This document shows positions 34,938-43,448 of a stretch of 64,000 nucleotides of DNA, piece after piece. Position numbers and translations under genes: made by a program. How positions within the stretch are numbered: position 1 is the first letter of the stretch; each line of letters starts with the position of its first letter. This DNA comes from Desulfovibrio sp. Fe33 (GTDB lineage Bacteria; Desulfobacterota; Desulfovibrionia; Desulfovibrionales; Desulfovibrionaceae): assembly GCF_028532725.1 (NCBI RefSeq), contig NZ_JAQKGU010000010.1:1-64000 (forward strand), read 5' to 3'. The notes under the pieces were generated by a model, which was not told the origin of the DNA, did not search any database, and saw only the letters and a list, made by a program, of their open reading frames with translations.

Positions 34938-36125
34938 ATGCGACGGTTTTTTCTGATTGTGTTTCTGACTGCCCTGCTGGGCCTTCCCTTGAATGCCATG
35001 GCCCAGGATGCGTCCTTCGGGCTGGAAGAGGGCGACGGCCCTTCCCTGGTCACTGCGGCCGAATCCCAAGCACAGGCCGTGCCCGCCCCGGTTCCGGCCG
35101 AGCCCGCTTCGGCTGTTGCCGCTCCCGCCGAGGCCGAGTCCCTCCCGGCCGTGCCCGCCCCGGCTCAGTCCGAGCCGTCTTCGGAAGCGGTCGAATCCGC
35201 CCCCGCCGAGGCAGAAACAGCCCCGGCCGAGGCTGTCCCGACTCCTGTCGAAACCGCTCCTGTTCAGGCTGCGGCCGAACCCGCTCCGGTTGCGGTCAAG
35301 CCTGTTCCGACCCTGGTGCTGGCCGCGCCGCGCAAGGCCGGTGTGGGCAAGCCGTTTCTGGTCCGGCTGACCTCGGACCTGCCGCTGGAATCGGTATCGA
35401 TTCGCTGGCAGGGGCGCGAGGTGGCTCCGTCCATTTCCGTCTGGAACGATCGTCATGTGGCCCTGGCCATGCTCGGCACGGACGTGCTCACCGAGCGTCC
35501 GGGCAAGGAAGAGCTGGTTGTCGTCGCTTCCGTGGGAGGCAGGGAAAGCACCCTGCGCCGCACGGTGCGCATCGCGCCGGAGGACTATCCCAAGCAGGAG
35601 CTGACCCTGCCGGAGAAGATGGTCTCCCCGCCCAAGGAGGTTCACGACCGCATTGCGGCCGAGGGCAAGCTGACCACGGAGGCCAAGAATACGGTTTCGG
35701 CCCGGCGCATGTGGCATCTGCCCCTGGAGCGGCCCGTCCAAGGCAAGATCCTGAGCGTGTATGGGGCACAGCGAATCCTCAACGGCAAGCCCAAGAATCC
35801 GCATCGGGGACTGGATTTTCGTTCTCCCATGGGCAATCCGGTCAAGTGCGTGGACGGCGGTCGCGTCATCCTGGTGGGCGACCACTACTATGCGGGCAAT
35901 TCGGTTTACGTGGACCACGGCAACGGGGTGGTGTCCATGTACTTCCACCTGTCGGAGCCCACGGTCAAGGAAGGGGACGAGGTCAAGCGAGGCCAGACCA
36001 TAGGGCTCACCGGCATGACCGGACGGGCCACCGGCCCCCACCTGCATTTTTCGTTGTCGGTTCAGGGGGAACTGGTCGATCCGGCGCCCTTGTTCACCAT
36101 GTCCGCAGACACGTTGTTGCAATAG
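34938..36125 (+). CDS. Exported M23 (LytM) peptidase with Ala/Pro/Glu-rich linker
   Basis: A 395-residue exported protein: signal peptide (about 1-23), a disordered Ala-Pro-Glu-Val linker (about 40-125), a beta-rich middle domain (about 128-215) and a LytM/M23 zinc endopeptidase domain (about 265-385). The zinc ligands are in place: His and Asp in HRGLDF, and His in HLHFS. It should cut peptidoglycan cross-links. It begins six bases after xseA and resembles the next peptidase along most of its length outside the linker, so the two arose by tandem duplication. Confidence 0.9.
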   Translation: MRRFFLIVFLTALLGLPLNAMAQDASFGLEEGDGPSLVTAAESQAQAVPAPVPAEPASAVAAPAEAESLPAVPAPAQSEPSSEAVESAPAEAETAPAEAVPTPVETAPVQAAAEPAPVAVKPVPTLVLAAPRKAGVGKPFLVRLTSDLPLESVSIRWQGREVAPSISVWNDRHVALAMLGTDVLTERPGKEELVVVASVGGRESTLRRTVRIAPEDYPKQELTLPEKMVSPPKEVHDRIAAEGKLTTEAKNTVSARRMWHLPLERPVQGKILSVYGAQRILNGKPKNPHRGLDFRSPMGNPVKCVDGGRVILVGDHYYAGNSVYVDHGNGVVSMYFHLSEPTVKEGDEVKRGQTIGLTGMTGRATGPHLHFSLSVQGELVDPAPLFTMSADTLLQ

Positions 36126-36331
36126 GAATGGGACCTATATGTTTAACTCCCCGGTTTCGCGGCAGGACGCCGCGGAGCGGAAAAAATCCGCGCCGAAGGC
36201 GCATTCCGGGGATGCAAGGGTGTTAACCCTTGCCCGCCGGAGGCGAAATCACCCGGCTGTTGCCGCCAAGCGGCTTTCAACGCCTGATTTTGTCTTCAGG
36301 GAGTTAAAGGGATAGTTCCCATAGGAATGGG
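36122..36331. repeat. Small insertion-like segment with direct and inverted flanks
   Basis: The direct repeat ATAGGAATGGG occurs at 36122-36132 and 36321-36331. Just inside lie the inverted repeats TTTAACTCCC (36142-36151) and GGGAGTTAAA (36299-36308). The roughly 190 bases between contain further short palindromes and no gene. It resembles a small non-autonomous element between the paired peptidase genes, but this rests on one copy. Confidence 0.4.
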
Positions 36332-36344
36332 TTGATCGATTTCA

Positions 36345-37256
36345 ATGTATTGCCAATCTTCGAATAAACGGCGGGGGCCGTTGGGTCCCTGCCTCGTCTT
36401 TCTCATCTGCCTGATGGCGTCGGTCCCGGCCCTGGCCGGGGATATGGTCGACGTCGAGGCCCCGGCGTCCGTCGGGACGGGCAAGCCCTTCCTGGTGCGC
36501 ATCGGCACCTGGTACCCTTTGGAGGACCTGGAGGTCCGATGGGACAGGAAGAGCGTGCGCCCTGCTGTGACGCTGCGCGGGGAACGGTCAGAGGCCGTGG
36601 TCCTGCTGGGAACGGACTATCGCGGCGGGTCCGGGCTCCGCGAGCTGGAAGTGGTGGCGCATATCTGGGGGCATGAGCGGCGGTTTGCGCGTTCTGTCGA
36701 GGTCTTGGAATCCGAGTGGGGCACGGAGACTTTGTCCGTGGAGCCGAAGATGGTTCGTCCGCCCGCCTCCGAGCTTGCCCGTATTGAAAAGGAGCGGAAG
36801 ACGCTTGCCGCCGCCCTGGCCGTGGTTTCTCCGGAACGGTATTGGGACTTGCCCTTCCACCGTCCGGTCAAGGGGAAGATGCTCAGCCGGTTCGGCCTGT
36901 ACCGGACGTTCAACGGCAATGTGGCGGCGCGGCATACCGGCCTGGACTTCCGGGCATGGCTCGGCACGCCCATCCACGCCCTGGCCGCCGGGAGAGTTGT
37001 TCTTGTCGACGGCTTTTACTATGCTGGGAACAGCGTGTTGATCGACCACGGAAACGGCTTTTTCTCCATGTCCGCCCATCTGTCCGAAACGATGGTCAGG
37101 CAGGGGGATATGGTCGAGGCCGGTCAGGTCCTCGGATTGTCCGGGGCCACAGGCCGGGTCACGGGCGCGCATCTGCATCTGGCCGCGTTTGTGCTTGGGG
37201 CGGTGGTCGATCCGGAGGTTTTATTTCAAACGTCTTTTTGCAACATATTTGAATAA
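36345..37256 (+). CDS. Exported M23 (LytM) peptidase, second paralogue
   Basis: A 303-residue exported zinc peptidase, paralogous to the one upstream but without its long linker. Signal peptide about 1-31 (ending ALA), a beta-rich domain starting VDVEAPASVGTGKPFLVRI (compare GVGKPFLVRL in the paralogue) and an M23 domain with ligands in HTGLDF and HLHLA. Both peptidases share the segment VDGFYYAGNSV/VGDHYYAGNSV. The start has only a weak ribosome site, and translation may depend on the upstream transcript. Confidence 0.88.
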   Translation: MYCQSSNKRRGPLGPCLVFLICLMASVPALAGDMVDVEAPASVGTGKPFLVRIGTWYPLEDLEVRWDRKSVRPAVTLRGERSEAVVLLGTDYRGGSGLRELEVVAHIWGHERRFARSVEVLESEWGTETLSVEPKMVRPPASELARIEKERKTLAAALAVVSPERYWDLPFHRPVKGKMLSRFGLYRTFNGNVAARHTGLDFRAWLGTPIHALAAGRVVLVDGFYYAGNSVLIDHGNGFFSMSAHLSETMVRQGDMVEAGQVLGLSGATGRVTGAHLHLAAFVLGAVVDPEVLFQTSFCNIFE

Positions 37257-37292
37257 TAAAGAATTGATTAATCAAGCCGAGGGAGGTAGCCC

Positions 37293-37535
37293 GTGGCGAA
37301 CGATACATTCGAAGACCGGCTGGAGCGGCTCAAGCTCGTAGTGGAAAAGCTGGAGCGCGGCGATCTGCCCCTGGAAGAGGGCGTGGCCCTCTACAAGGAG
37401 GGGTTGGAACTCGTCAAGGCGTGCGGCAGACAGTTGGAGACCGCTCGGCACGAGGTCAAGCTCGTGTCCGAAGGGCTGGTCCGGGAATTCGACGCCCTTG
37501 AGGCTCTGAACTCGGAAACGGAGGACGAATTGTGA
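37293..37535 (+). CDS. xseB: Exodeoxyribonuclease VII small subunit
   Basis: An 80-residue helical protein typical of XseB (FEDRLERLKLVVEKLERGDL, then PLEEGVALYKEGLELVKAC). It assembles on XseA. GTG start with GGGAGG upstream. It begins the xseB-ispA-dxs unit found in many proteobacteria; its stop overlaps the ispA start as GTGA. Confidence 0.94.
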   Translation: MANDTFEDRLERLKLVVEKLERGDLPLEEGVALYKEGLELVKACGRQLETARHEVKLVSEGLVREFDALEALNSETEDEL

Positions 37536-38425
37536 CGTTCAAGGATGAGCTGGGCCGCCGCGCGGCCGAGGTTGAGGGATATCTCGTCACCTGCCTGCGG
37601 GGCAGGGGAGTACCGGCGCGACTGCTCGAATCCATGGAATATTCCCTGCTGGCAGGCGGCAAACGGCTGCGGCCGGTGCTGGTCCTGGCCTGGAACGGAC
37701 TGCTCGGCGGCGAAACGGCCAAGGCCATGCCTTTTGCCGCCTCGCTCGAATGCATCCACACCTATTCGCTGATCCATGACGATTTGCCCGCCATGGACGA
37801 CGACGATCTGCGGAGGGGCAGGCCGTCCAACCATAAGCAATTCGACGAAGCGACGGCCATCCTGGCGGGCGACGGACTGCTGACCGAGGCCTTCGGGCTC
37901 ATGTCCGCGTCGTCCATATTCAAGGGACTGCCCGCCGACAGGGTGCTCCGGGCCATCCATATCGTGGCCGGGGCTGCCGGAGCGGGCGGCATGGTCGGCG
38001 GCCAGGCCGTGGACATGGAGTTTACCGGGCGCACCGGGGTGTCCCTGGAAGAGCTCAGGAACATGCACGCCATGAAGACCGGGGCGCTCATCACCGCCGC
38101 CTGCGAGTGCGGGGCGATCCTGTCGGGAGCCGACGAGGCGGATATCGACAACGCCCGCCGGTTCGGGCGCAACATCGGCGTGGCCTTCCAGATCGTGGAC
38201 GACATCCTCGACGTGGTCGGCGACACCGCCACTCTTGGCAAGCCCGTCGGCAGCGACGAGGCCATGGGCAAGTCGACGTATCCGGCGCTCATGGGACTTG
38301 AAAAGAGTAAATCGTTGGCAAAGGACTATGTGGACGAGGCCCTGACCCATTTGTCCGGCTATTTCGGGAGCGAACAGGAGTTCCTCTGGCAATTGGCCAG
38401 ATACATAGTGGACAGGGTCTATTGA
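37532..38425 (+). CDS. ispA: Polyprenyl (farnesyl/geranylgeranyl) diphosphate synthase
   Basis: A 297-residue prenyl transferase that extends DMAPP with IPP. The first Asp-rich motif is DDLPAMDDDDLRRG and the second DDILD, both complete. Short-chain product (C15 or C20) is expected from length and from its place beside dxs, but cannot be fixed from sequence. GTG start overlapping the xseB stop implies translational coupling. Confidence 0.93.
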   Translation: MTFKDELGRRAAEVEGYLVTCLRGRGVPARLLESMEYSLLAGGKRLRPVLVLAWNGLLGGETAKAMPFAASLECIHTYSLIHDDLPAMDDDDLRRGRPSNHKQFDEATAILAGDGLLTEAFGLMSASSIFKGLPADRVLRAIHIVAGAAGAGGMVGGQAVDMEFTGRTGVSLEELRNMHAMKTGALITAACECGAILSGADEADIDNARRFGRNIGVAFQIVDDILDVVGDTATLGKPVGSDEAMGKSTYPALMGLEKSKSLAKDYVDEALTHLSGYFGSEQEFLWQLARYIVDRVY

Positions 38426-38446
38426 TTGAACTAGGATTTCGCTCCC

Positions 38447-40345
38447 ATGATCAAAGACCCGAAACAGACGACCATTCTGTCGAAGATACACAAGCCCGGT
38501 GACGTTCGTGACCTGGAAGGGGATCAGATGGCCACGCTCGCCCAGGAGCTGCGTGACATCATCGTCAGCCAGGTCTCGGTGCACGGCGGCCATCTAGCCC
38601 CGTCGCTCGGCGTGATCGAGTTGACCCTGGCCCTTTTCCGCTCCTTCGACCTTGAACACGACAAGCTTGTTTGGGACGTGGGCCATCAGGCCTACGCCCA
38701 CAAACTGCTCACCGGCAGGGTTGAGGAGTTTGCCACCCTTCGCCAGAAGGGCGGCATCAGCGGTTTCCCGCGTATGGCCGAGTCCCCCTATGACCATTTC
38801 GGCGTGGGCCATTCGTCCACGTCCATCTCGGCGGCGCTCGGCATGGCCATGGCCCGCGACCTCAAGGGCGAGGATCACGAGGTGGTGGCGGTCATCGGCG
38901 ACGGCTCCCTGACCGCCGGGCTGGCCTTTGAAGGCTTGAATCAGGCCGGAGACCTGGGCCGCAAGATGGTCGTGGTCCTCAACGACAACGAAATGTCCAT
39001 CTCCAAAAATGTGGGCGCGCTGTCGCAGTTCCTGAGCCGCAAGATGACCACCCCGTTCCTGCAACGGCTGAAATCCGACGTGGAGGGGCTGCTCGGGACC
39101 ATTCCCAAGATCGGCGGCGACCTGGCCGTGTACGCCAAGCGGTACGGGGATTCGGTCAAATCCTTCTTCACTCCCGGAATGCTGTTCGAGGCGTTTCATT
39201 TCACCTACGTCGGCCCCATCGACGGCCACGATACGGCCACCATGGTCAAGGTCTTCGAAGAGGTGAAGAAGCTGAACAAGCCGGTGCTGGTCCATGTGAT
39301 GACCAAGAAGGGCAAGGGCTACGAGCCCGCCGAGTCCGACCCCTCACACTACCACGGCGTGGGCGAGTTCATCCCCGAGACCGGCCTGGCCCGGAAGTTC
39401 TCCGGCTCCGGCCTGCCGTCCTATACCTCGATTTTCGGCTCCACCCTGTGTTCCCTCGCGGCCAAGGACGATAAGATCGTGGCCATAACCGCGGCCATGC
39501 CGGAGGGGACGGGCACGGAGTGTTTCCGCAAGAATTATCCGGACAGGTTCGTGGACGTGGGCATCTGCGAACAGCACGCGGTGACGTTCGCCGCCGGGCT
39601 GGCCACCGAGGGGTACAAGCCCGCCGTGGCCATCTACTCGACATTCATGCAGCGGGCCTACGACCAGATAGTGCACGACGTCTGCCTGCAGAACCTGAAC
39701 GTGAATTTCTTCCTGGACCGGTGTGGGCTGGTAGGCGAAGACGGCGCGACCCACCACGGGGCCTTCGACATGAGTTTCCTGCGCCACATCCCGAACCTGG
39801 TGGTCATGGCCCCCAAGGACGAGGCCGAACTGGCCCGGATGATGGTCACTGCCTTTGCTCACGAAGGTCCATGCTCCATCCGCTACCCTCGCGGCACCGG
39901 AGTCGGGGCCAAGGTGTCCTCCGATCCGACCCCCATCGCCATCGGCCGGGGCGAGTTGATGCATGACGGGGCGGACGCCCTTGTCGTAACCATCGGCTCC
40001 CGCGTTTATCCCGCCGTTGAGGCGGCCATGGAGCTGGCCGGGGAAGGGCTGGACGTGGCGGTCTTCAACTCCCGTTTCGTCAAGCCGCTGCCAGAGGAGC
40101 AGCTCCTGGAACTGGCCGGGCGGTTCAACCGCATCCTGCTGGTGGAGGAGAACGCCATGGCGGGCGGCTTCGGCTCGGCGGTGCTCGAACTGTTCACCGC
40201 GCGCGAAGTCATGGACGGCAAGCGCATCAAGCAGCTCGGCATCCCGGACGAGTTCATCGAGCACGGCGCGCAAAAGGAACTGCGCCAAATGCTCGGACTC
40301 GACAAGGACGGGATAAAGCGGGCGCTCAAGAAGCTCTGTGGATAG
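38447..40345 (+). CDS. dxs: 1-deoxy-D-xylulose-5-phosphate synthase
   Basis: A 632-residue thiamine-diphosphate enzyme that condenses pyruvate and glyceraldehyde 3-phosphate, the entry step of the MEP pathway. Visible family features are VHGGHLAPSLG and VGHQAYAHKLLTGR in the N-terminus, the cofactor motif GDGSLTAGLAFEGLN through LNDNEMSIS, and the transketolase pyrimidine domain (GICEQHAVTFAAGLA). Last of the xseB-ispA-dxs unit; a methyltransferase-like gene begins five bases later. Confidence 0.96.
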   Translation: MIKDPKQTTILSKIHKPGDVRDLEGDQMATLAQELRDIIVSQVSVHGGHLAPSLGVIELTLALFRSFDLEHDKLVWDVGHQAYAHKLLTGRVEEFATLRQKGGISGFPRMAESPYDHFGVGHSSTSISAALGMAMARDLKGEDHEVVAVIGDGSLTAGLAFEGLNQAGDLGRKMVVVLNDNEMSISKNVGALSQFLSRKMTTPFLQRLKSDVEGLLGTIPKIGGDLAVYAKRYGDSVKSFFTPGMLFEAFHFTYVGPIDGHDTATMVKVFEEVKKLNKPVLVHVMTKKGKGYEPAESDPSHYHGVGEFIPETGLARKFSGSGLPSYTSIFGSTLCSLAAKDDKIVAITAAMPEGTGTECFRKNYPDRFVDVGICEQHAVTFAAGLATEGYKPAVAIYSTFMQRAYDQIVHDVCLQNLNVNFFLDRCGLVGEDGATHHGAFDMSFLRHIPNLVVMAPKDEAELARMMVTAFAHEGPCSIRYPRGTGVGAKVSSDPTPIAIGRGELMHDGADALVVTIGSRVYPAVEAAMELAGEGLDVAVFNSRFVKPLPEEQLLELAGRFNRILLVEENAMAGGFGSAVLELFTAREVMDGKRIKQLGIPDEFIEHGAQKELRQMLGLDKDGIKRALKKLCG

Positions 40346-40350
40346 CCGTC

Positions 40351-41250
40351 ATGGCCTCCCGCGAAATGCTTCCGCCCGGCACCGGTCTCTTCACCCGGCT
40401 GGGCCGTTTTTTCCGCGGCGTTTCGACCTTGCGCTCCTGGATGGGGTTCGGCGGCATCATGCAGGGGTTTCATATCCCGTACCGTTGGGCCGGGAGCCTC
40501 TCGCCCTTCACTGAAGATGACCGCTACGAATGGATAAAGGCGGCTTGGGACGCGGATCGCGCCCCGTTCGAGGAAACCCTTTCCCTCATTGAAAAACACC
40601 TGGACCGGCTGGCCGAGTTTTCGGCGGCCGCCCCAGATGACCCGGATCGGCCCCGTTTCGACCAGAGCTGGTTCCCCGGCCTGGACGGGGCCGCGGCCTA
40701 TGCCCTTGTCAGGGAGCTGAAGCCCGAGCGGATCATCGAGATCGGTTCCGGCCATTCCACGCGGTTCATGGCCCGGGCCATTCGCGACGGGGAGCTTTCC
40801 ACCCGGTTTTCCTCCATTGATCCGGTGCCGAGACGGGATATCGACCACCTCTGCCGCGAAGTCGTTCGCACGACCCTGGACAAGGCGGACCCTGCCGCGT
40901 TCGGCGAGTTGGGCGCTGGCGACATCCTGTTTTTTGACGGCAGCCACATAGCCATGCCCGGCACGGACGTCGATACCCTGTTCAATCGGATTCTGCCCGG
41001 CCTTGCGCCAGGGGTATGGGTGCATGTCCACGACATTTTCCTGCCGAACGGCTACCCGGACATTTGGGCGTGGCGAGGCTACAACGAACAGCTCCTGGCC
41101 GCTTCCCTGTTGGCGGGCGGCGACAGGTTCAAGGTTCGCTTCGCTTCGGCCTACGTGCGCCGCTGCATGGGGGAAGCCATCGAAAACTGGCCGATAACCG
41201 TACCGGAACAGGCCTTCGAATCCTCGCTCTGGCTCGAAAAGAGGGCCTGA
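40351..41250 (+). CDS. Class I SAM-dependent methyltransferase-like protein
   Basis: A 299-residue protein whose second half contains a SAM-binding Rossmann pattern: IIEIGSGHSTRFMARA (motif I), FSSIDPVPR (acidic loop) and AGDILFFDGSHI. The N-terminal 120 residues are unlike known domains. Together these suggest a Methyltransf_24-type enzyme, possibly acting on a sugar or lipid. It follows dxs by five bases and may be transcribed with it, yet no isoprenoid role is evident. Substrate unknown. Confidence 0.7.
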   Translation: MASREMLPPGTGLFTRLGRFFRGVSTLRSWMGFGGIMQGFHIPYRWAGSLSPFTEDDRYEWIKAAWDADRAPFEETLSLIEKHLDRLAEFSAAAPDDPDRPRFDQSWFPGLDGAAAYALVRELKPERIIEIGSGHSTRFMARAIRDGELSTRFSSIDPVPRRDIDHLCREVVRTTLDKADPAAFGELGAGDILFFDGSHIAMPGTDVDTLFNRILPGLAPGVWVHVHDIFLPNGYPDIWAWRGYNEQLLAASLLAGGDRFKVRFASAYVRRCMGEAIENWPITVPEQAFESSLWLEKRA

Positions 41251-41370
41251 CCGCCACGGCGGCGGGGCGTTGCCGGAATACCTGGGCGGACGCGCGGCCT
41301 TTCAATCCTGTTCGCGGGCAGGCGCGGCGGGCGTCAAGGACGCTGTAGGGAACGGTCGGTCGGGGCGAAA

Positions 41371-41417
41371 AAAAAGGGAAGGAAAAACCTTGATGAGAGG
41401 TTTTTCCTTCCCTTTTT
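41371..41417. terminator. Bidirectional terminator
   Basis: A perfect 20-base inverted repeat (AAAAAGGGAAGGAAAAACCT and complement) with a seven-base loop; A- and T-runs at both ends allow use by the convergent genes ending at 41250 and 41435. Confidence 0.88.
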
Positions 41418-41434
41418 CGGCGTTTGCGGCGCGC

Positions 41435-41923
41435 CTAGCGGCCGCAGCACTTCTTGTATTTCTTGCCGGAGCCGCAGGGACAGGGCTCGTTGCGGCCGAT
41501 CTTGGGTTCCTTGCGGATGGGAGGCCCGGCGACCATCTGGCCGTCCACATAGAGCCATTTGCCGTCCAGGAAGTGGAACCGGCTCCGCTCGCGGTGCTTT
41601 TGTTCCTCGCCGTCGATGGCGTATTCGGCGGTGAACTCGACAATGCCCGCCTCGTCGCCTTCCTGGCCTGCCCACGTGTCGTGGATGGTCAGGCCAAGCC
41701 ATTCGGCGGCCTCGGCCCACTTGCGCACGGATTCGTCATCGTGGTCCTTGAGGGCCTCGGGCGCGAGGGTTTCCTTGAGATAATCGAGCTTCTGGAGCAC
41801 GTAGGCGGTATAGCGGGAGCGCATGAGCGCTTCGGCGGTCGGAGCCACGGCCTCGCCGGAGATATAGGGGGCGCAGCACTTGGACAGTTCCAGGCCGGAC
41901 CCGCAAGGGCATTCTTGGGACAT
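41435..41923 (-). CDS. YchJ-like SEC-C motif protein
   Basis: A 162-residue protein with a SEC-C-type metal motif at each end ([13 protein letters not shown] at 5-17, and [15 protein letters not shown] at the C-terminus) around an NTF2-like core, as in YchJ/UPF0225. The motif binds zinc, as in the tail of SecA. Function of the family is unknown. Single gene. Confidence 0.85.
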   Translation of the reverse strand: MSQECPCGSGLELSKCCAPYISGEAVAPTAEALMRSRYTAYVLQKLDYLKETLAPEALKDHDDESVRKWAEAAEWLGLTIHDTWAGQEGDEAGIVEFTAEYAIDGEEQKHRERSRFHFLDGKWLYVDGQMVAGPPIRKEPKIGRNEPCPCGSGKKYKKCCGR

Positions 41924-42027
41924 GGGATACCTCGTTTGGTTTTTGGTCAGCGGATTGTAGAGAAAACCGTCCGGCTGTCAATGAGTAACCGCTTGCCCCT
42001 TGCCGCCCGGCATGGCACCCTGCGATC

Positions 42028-42456
42028 ATGCTTCCCGTCACCGATACCGTTTCCATACCCTGGAGCGAGCTCCGTTTTATCGCCTGCCGCAGTTCCGGGC
42101 CGGGCGGACAGCACGTCAACACCACGGATACCCGTGTGACGCTGCTGTTCGACGTGGAGAATTCCCCGAGCCTGACCGAATTGCAGAAGGTGGCGGTCAA
42201 GGGCAAGCTCAAACGCCGTATGGACAAACGCGGGGTGCTTCAGGTGACCAGCCAGAAGTTCCGCAGCCAGAAGACCAACAAGGATTCGGCCGTGGAGCGG
42301 TTCGTGGAGCTCATGCAGTGGGCGCTCGCGCCGGTGATTCCGCGCAGGGAGACAAGGACACCCATGTCGGCCAAGCGCAGGCGGCTGGACCGCAAGAAGC
42401 GCACGGCCGATCGCAAGCGCGATCGCAAACTGCCCGATTTCAGCGGGGAATATTAG
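42028..42456 (+). CDS. arfB: Peptidyl-tRNA hydrolase ArfB (ribosome rescue)
   Basis: A 142-residue class I release-factor-like protein with the catalytic GGQ (26-28, in [12 protein letters not shown]) and a basic C-terminal tail ([15 protein letters not shown]) that enters the empty mRNA channel of stalled ribosomes. The codon-recognition domains of true release factors are absent. Its end overlaps that of the convergent glycosyltransferase gene by four bases. Confidence 0.92.
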   Translation: MLPVTDTVSIPWSELRFIACRSSGPGGQHVNTTDTRVTLLFDVENSPSLTELQKVAVKGKLKRRMDKRGVLQVTSQKFRSQKTNKDSAVERFVELMQWALAPVIPRRETRTPMSAKRRRLDRKKRTADRKRDRKLPDFSGEY

Positions 42457-43445
42457 CCCTTTCTCAGGGCGGCCTTCAGGTAGCGTTCTCCCAGTTCCAT
42501 GTCCGCATAGGCTTCGGCCAGGTGCAGATAGACCACCTTGAGATATCTGGCGTGGATGCTTTTCGCGTCGGCCAGCCGCTTTTGCACGGCTTCCGGCGGG
42601 ATGGCGTCCATGGCGGCGAGCAGGGTCCCGGCCCTGTGGTGCGCCCTGTGCGCCGCTTCGATCTCGGCGTGGCCCGCGCGGGCGATGGCCTCCCGCCGCT
42701 CGGGATCGGCCAGGAGTTCGCAGACGATGCGGACCAGCTCGTCCATGTCGTCGGGGGGATAGGTGACCAGATGCACGCCGTCCTTGAAGAGCAGGGATTG
42801 GCCGTGGCCTATGTCGGGCGTGACCAGGCAGGAGCCCGTGGCCAGGGCCTCGAAGACCCGGAAGTTGAGGTCGCCCCGCTCGGCGATGTTCAGGACGACC
42901 TTCGCCTTGGGAAAAAGCTCGCCGAATTCGCCCTTGGCCACGTGGAGATTGGGCAGCCGGGCCTTGAGCTCCTTGAGGAATTCATAGCGCACGGGCGTGG
43001 TCTCGCGGTTCACGTTGCCCACGAAGAGCAGGTCCCACTCCTTGGCCGGAGGCGGTTCCGGCGGTTGTTCGTCGCGCAGGGGATAGGGCGGCAGCCAGAG
43101 AATCCGTTCGTCGGCCAGCCGCTTGCGGAAGCGGGGCATGTGGTCGCGCAGGGACACGGCGACCATGTCGAACCCCTGGGCGTACATGGGGTACCAGGAG
43201 TGGATGTGCGAGTCGATGGCGTAAAATGCCGTGGCGCAAGGGTATGATTCCACGCCGATGAGCGGCGGGGGGATGGACCTGTCCGCGTAGAGGACGATGT
43301 CCGGCTCACCGTGGCAGCGGGCGACGATGTCCTCCCACTCCAGGGTGTCCGGCCCGGAGAGGGGGATGTTGACGATGTCGAAGCCCGCGTCCCGGGTATG
43401 CTGCGGCCGGAAATAGTAGCCGCCGATCCAGGCGATTCGCTTCAC
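42453..43445 (-). CDS. CgeB-like glycosyltransferase
   Basis: A 330-residue cytoplasmic protein of GT-B type. The C-terminal half shows the CgeB/Glyco_trans_1_2 pattern ([53 protein letters not shown]). Donor and acceptor are unknown. It follows the kinase-methyltransferase fusion by three bases, so the two act in one pathway, perhaps decoration of a surface glycan, flagellin or a small metabolite (inference). Confidence 0.78.
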   Translation of the reverse strand: MKRIAWIGGYYFRPQHTRDAGFDIVNIPLSGPDTLEWEDIVARCHGEPDIVLYADRSIPPPLIGVESYPCATAFYAIDSHIHSWYPMYAQGFDMVAVSLRDHMPRFRKRLADERILWLPPYPLRDEQPPEPPPAKEWDLLFVGNVNRETTPVRYEFLKELKARLPNLHVAKGEFGELFPKAKVVLNIAERGDLNFRVFEALATGSCLVTPDIGHGQSLLFKDGVHLVTYPPDDMDELVRIVCELLADPERREAIARAGHAEIEAAHRAHHRAGTLLAAMDAIPPEAVQKRLADAKSIHARYLKVVYLHLAEAYADMELGERYLKAALRKG

Positions 43446-43448
43446 GGC

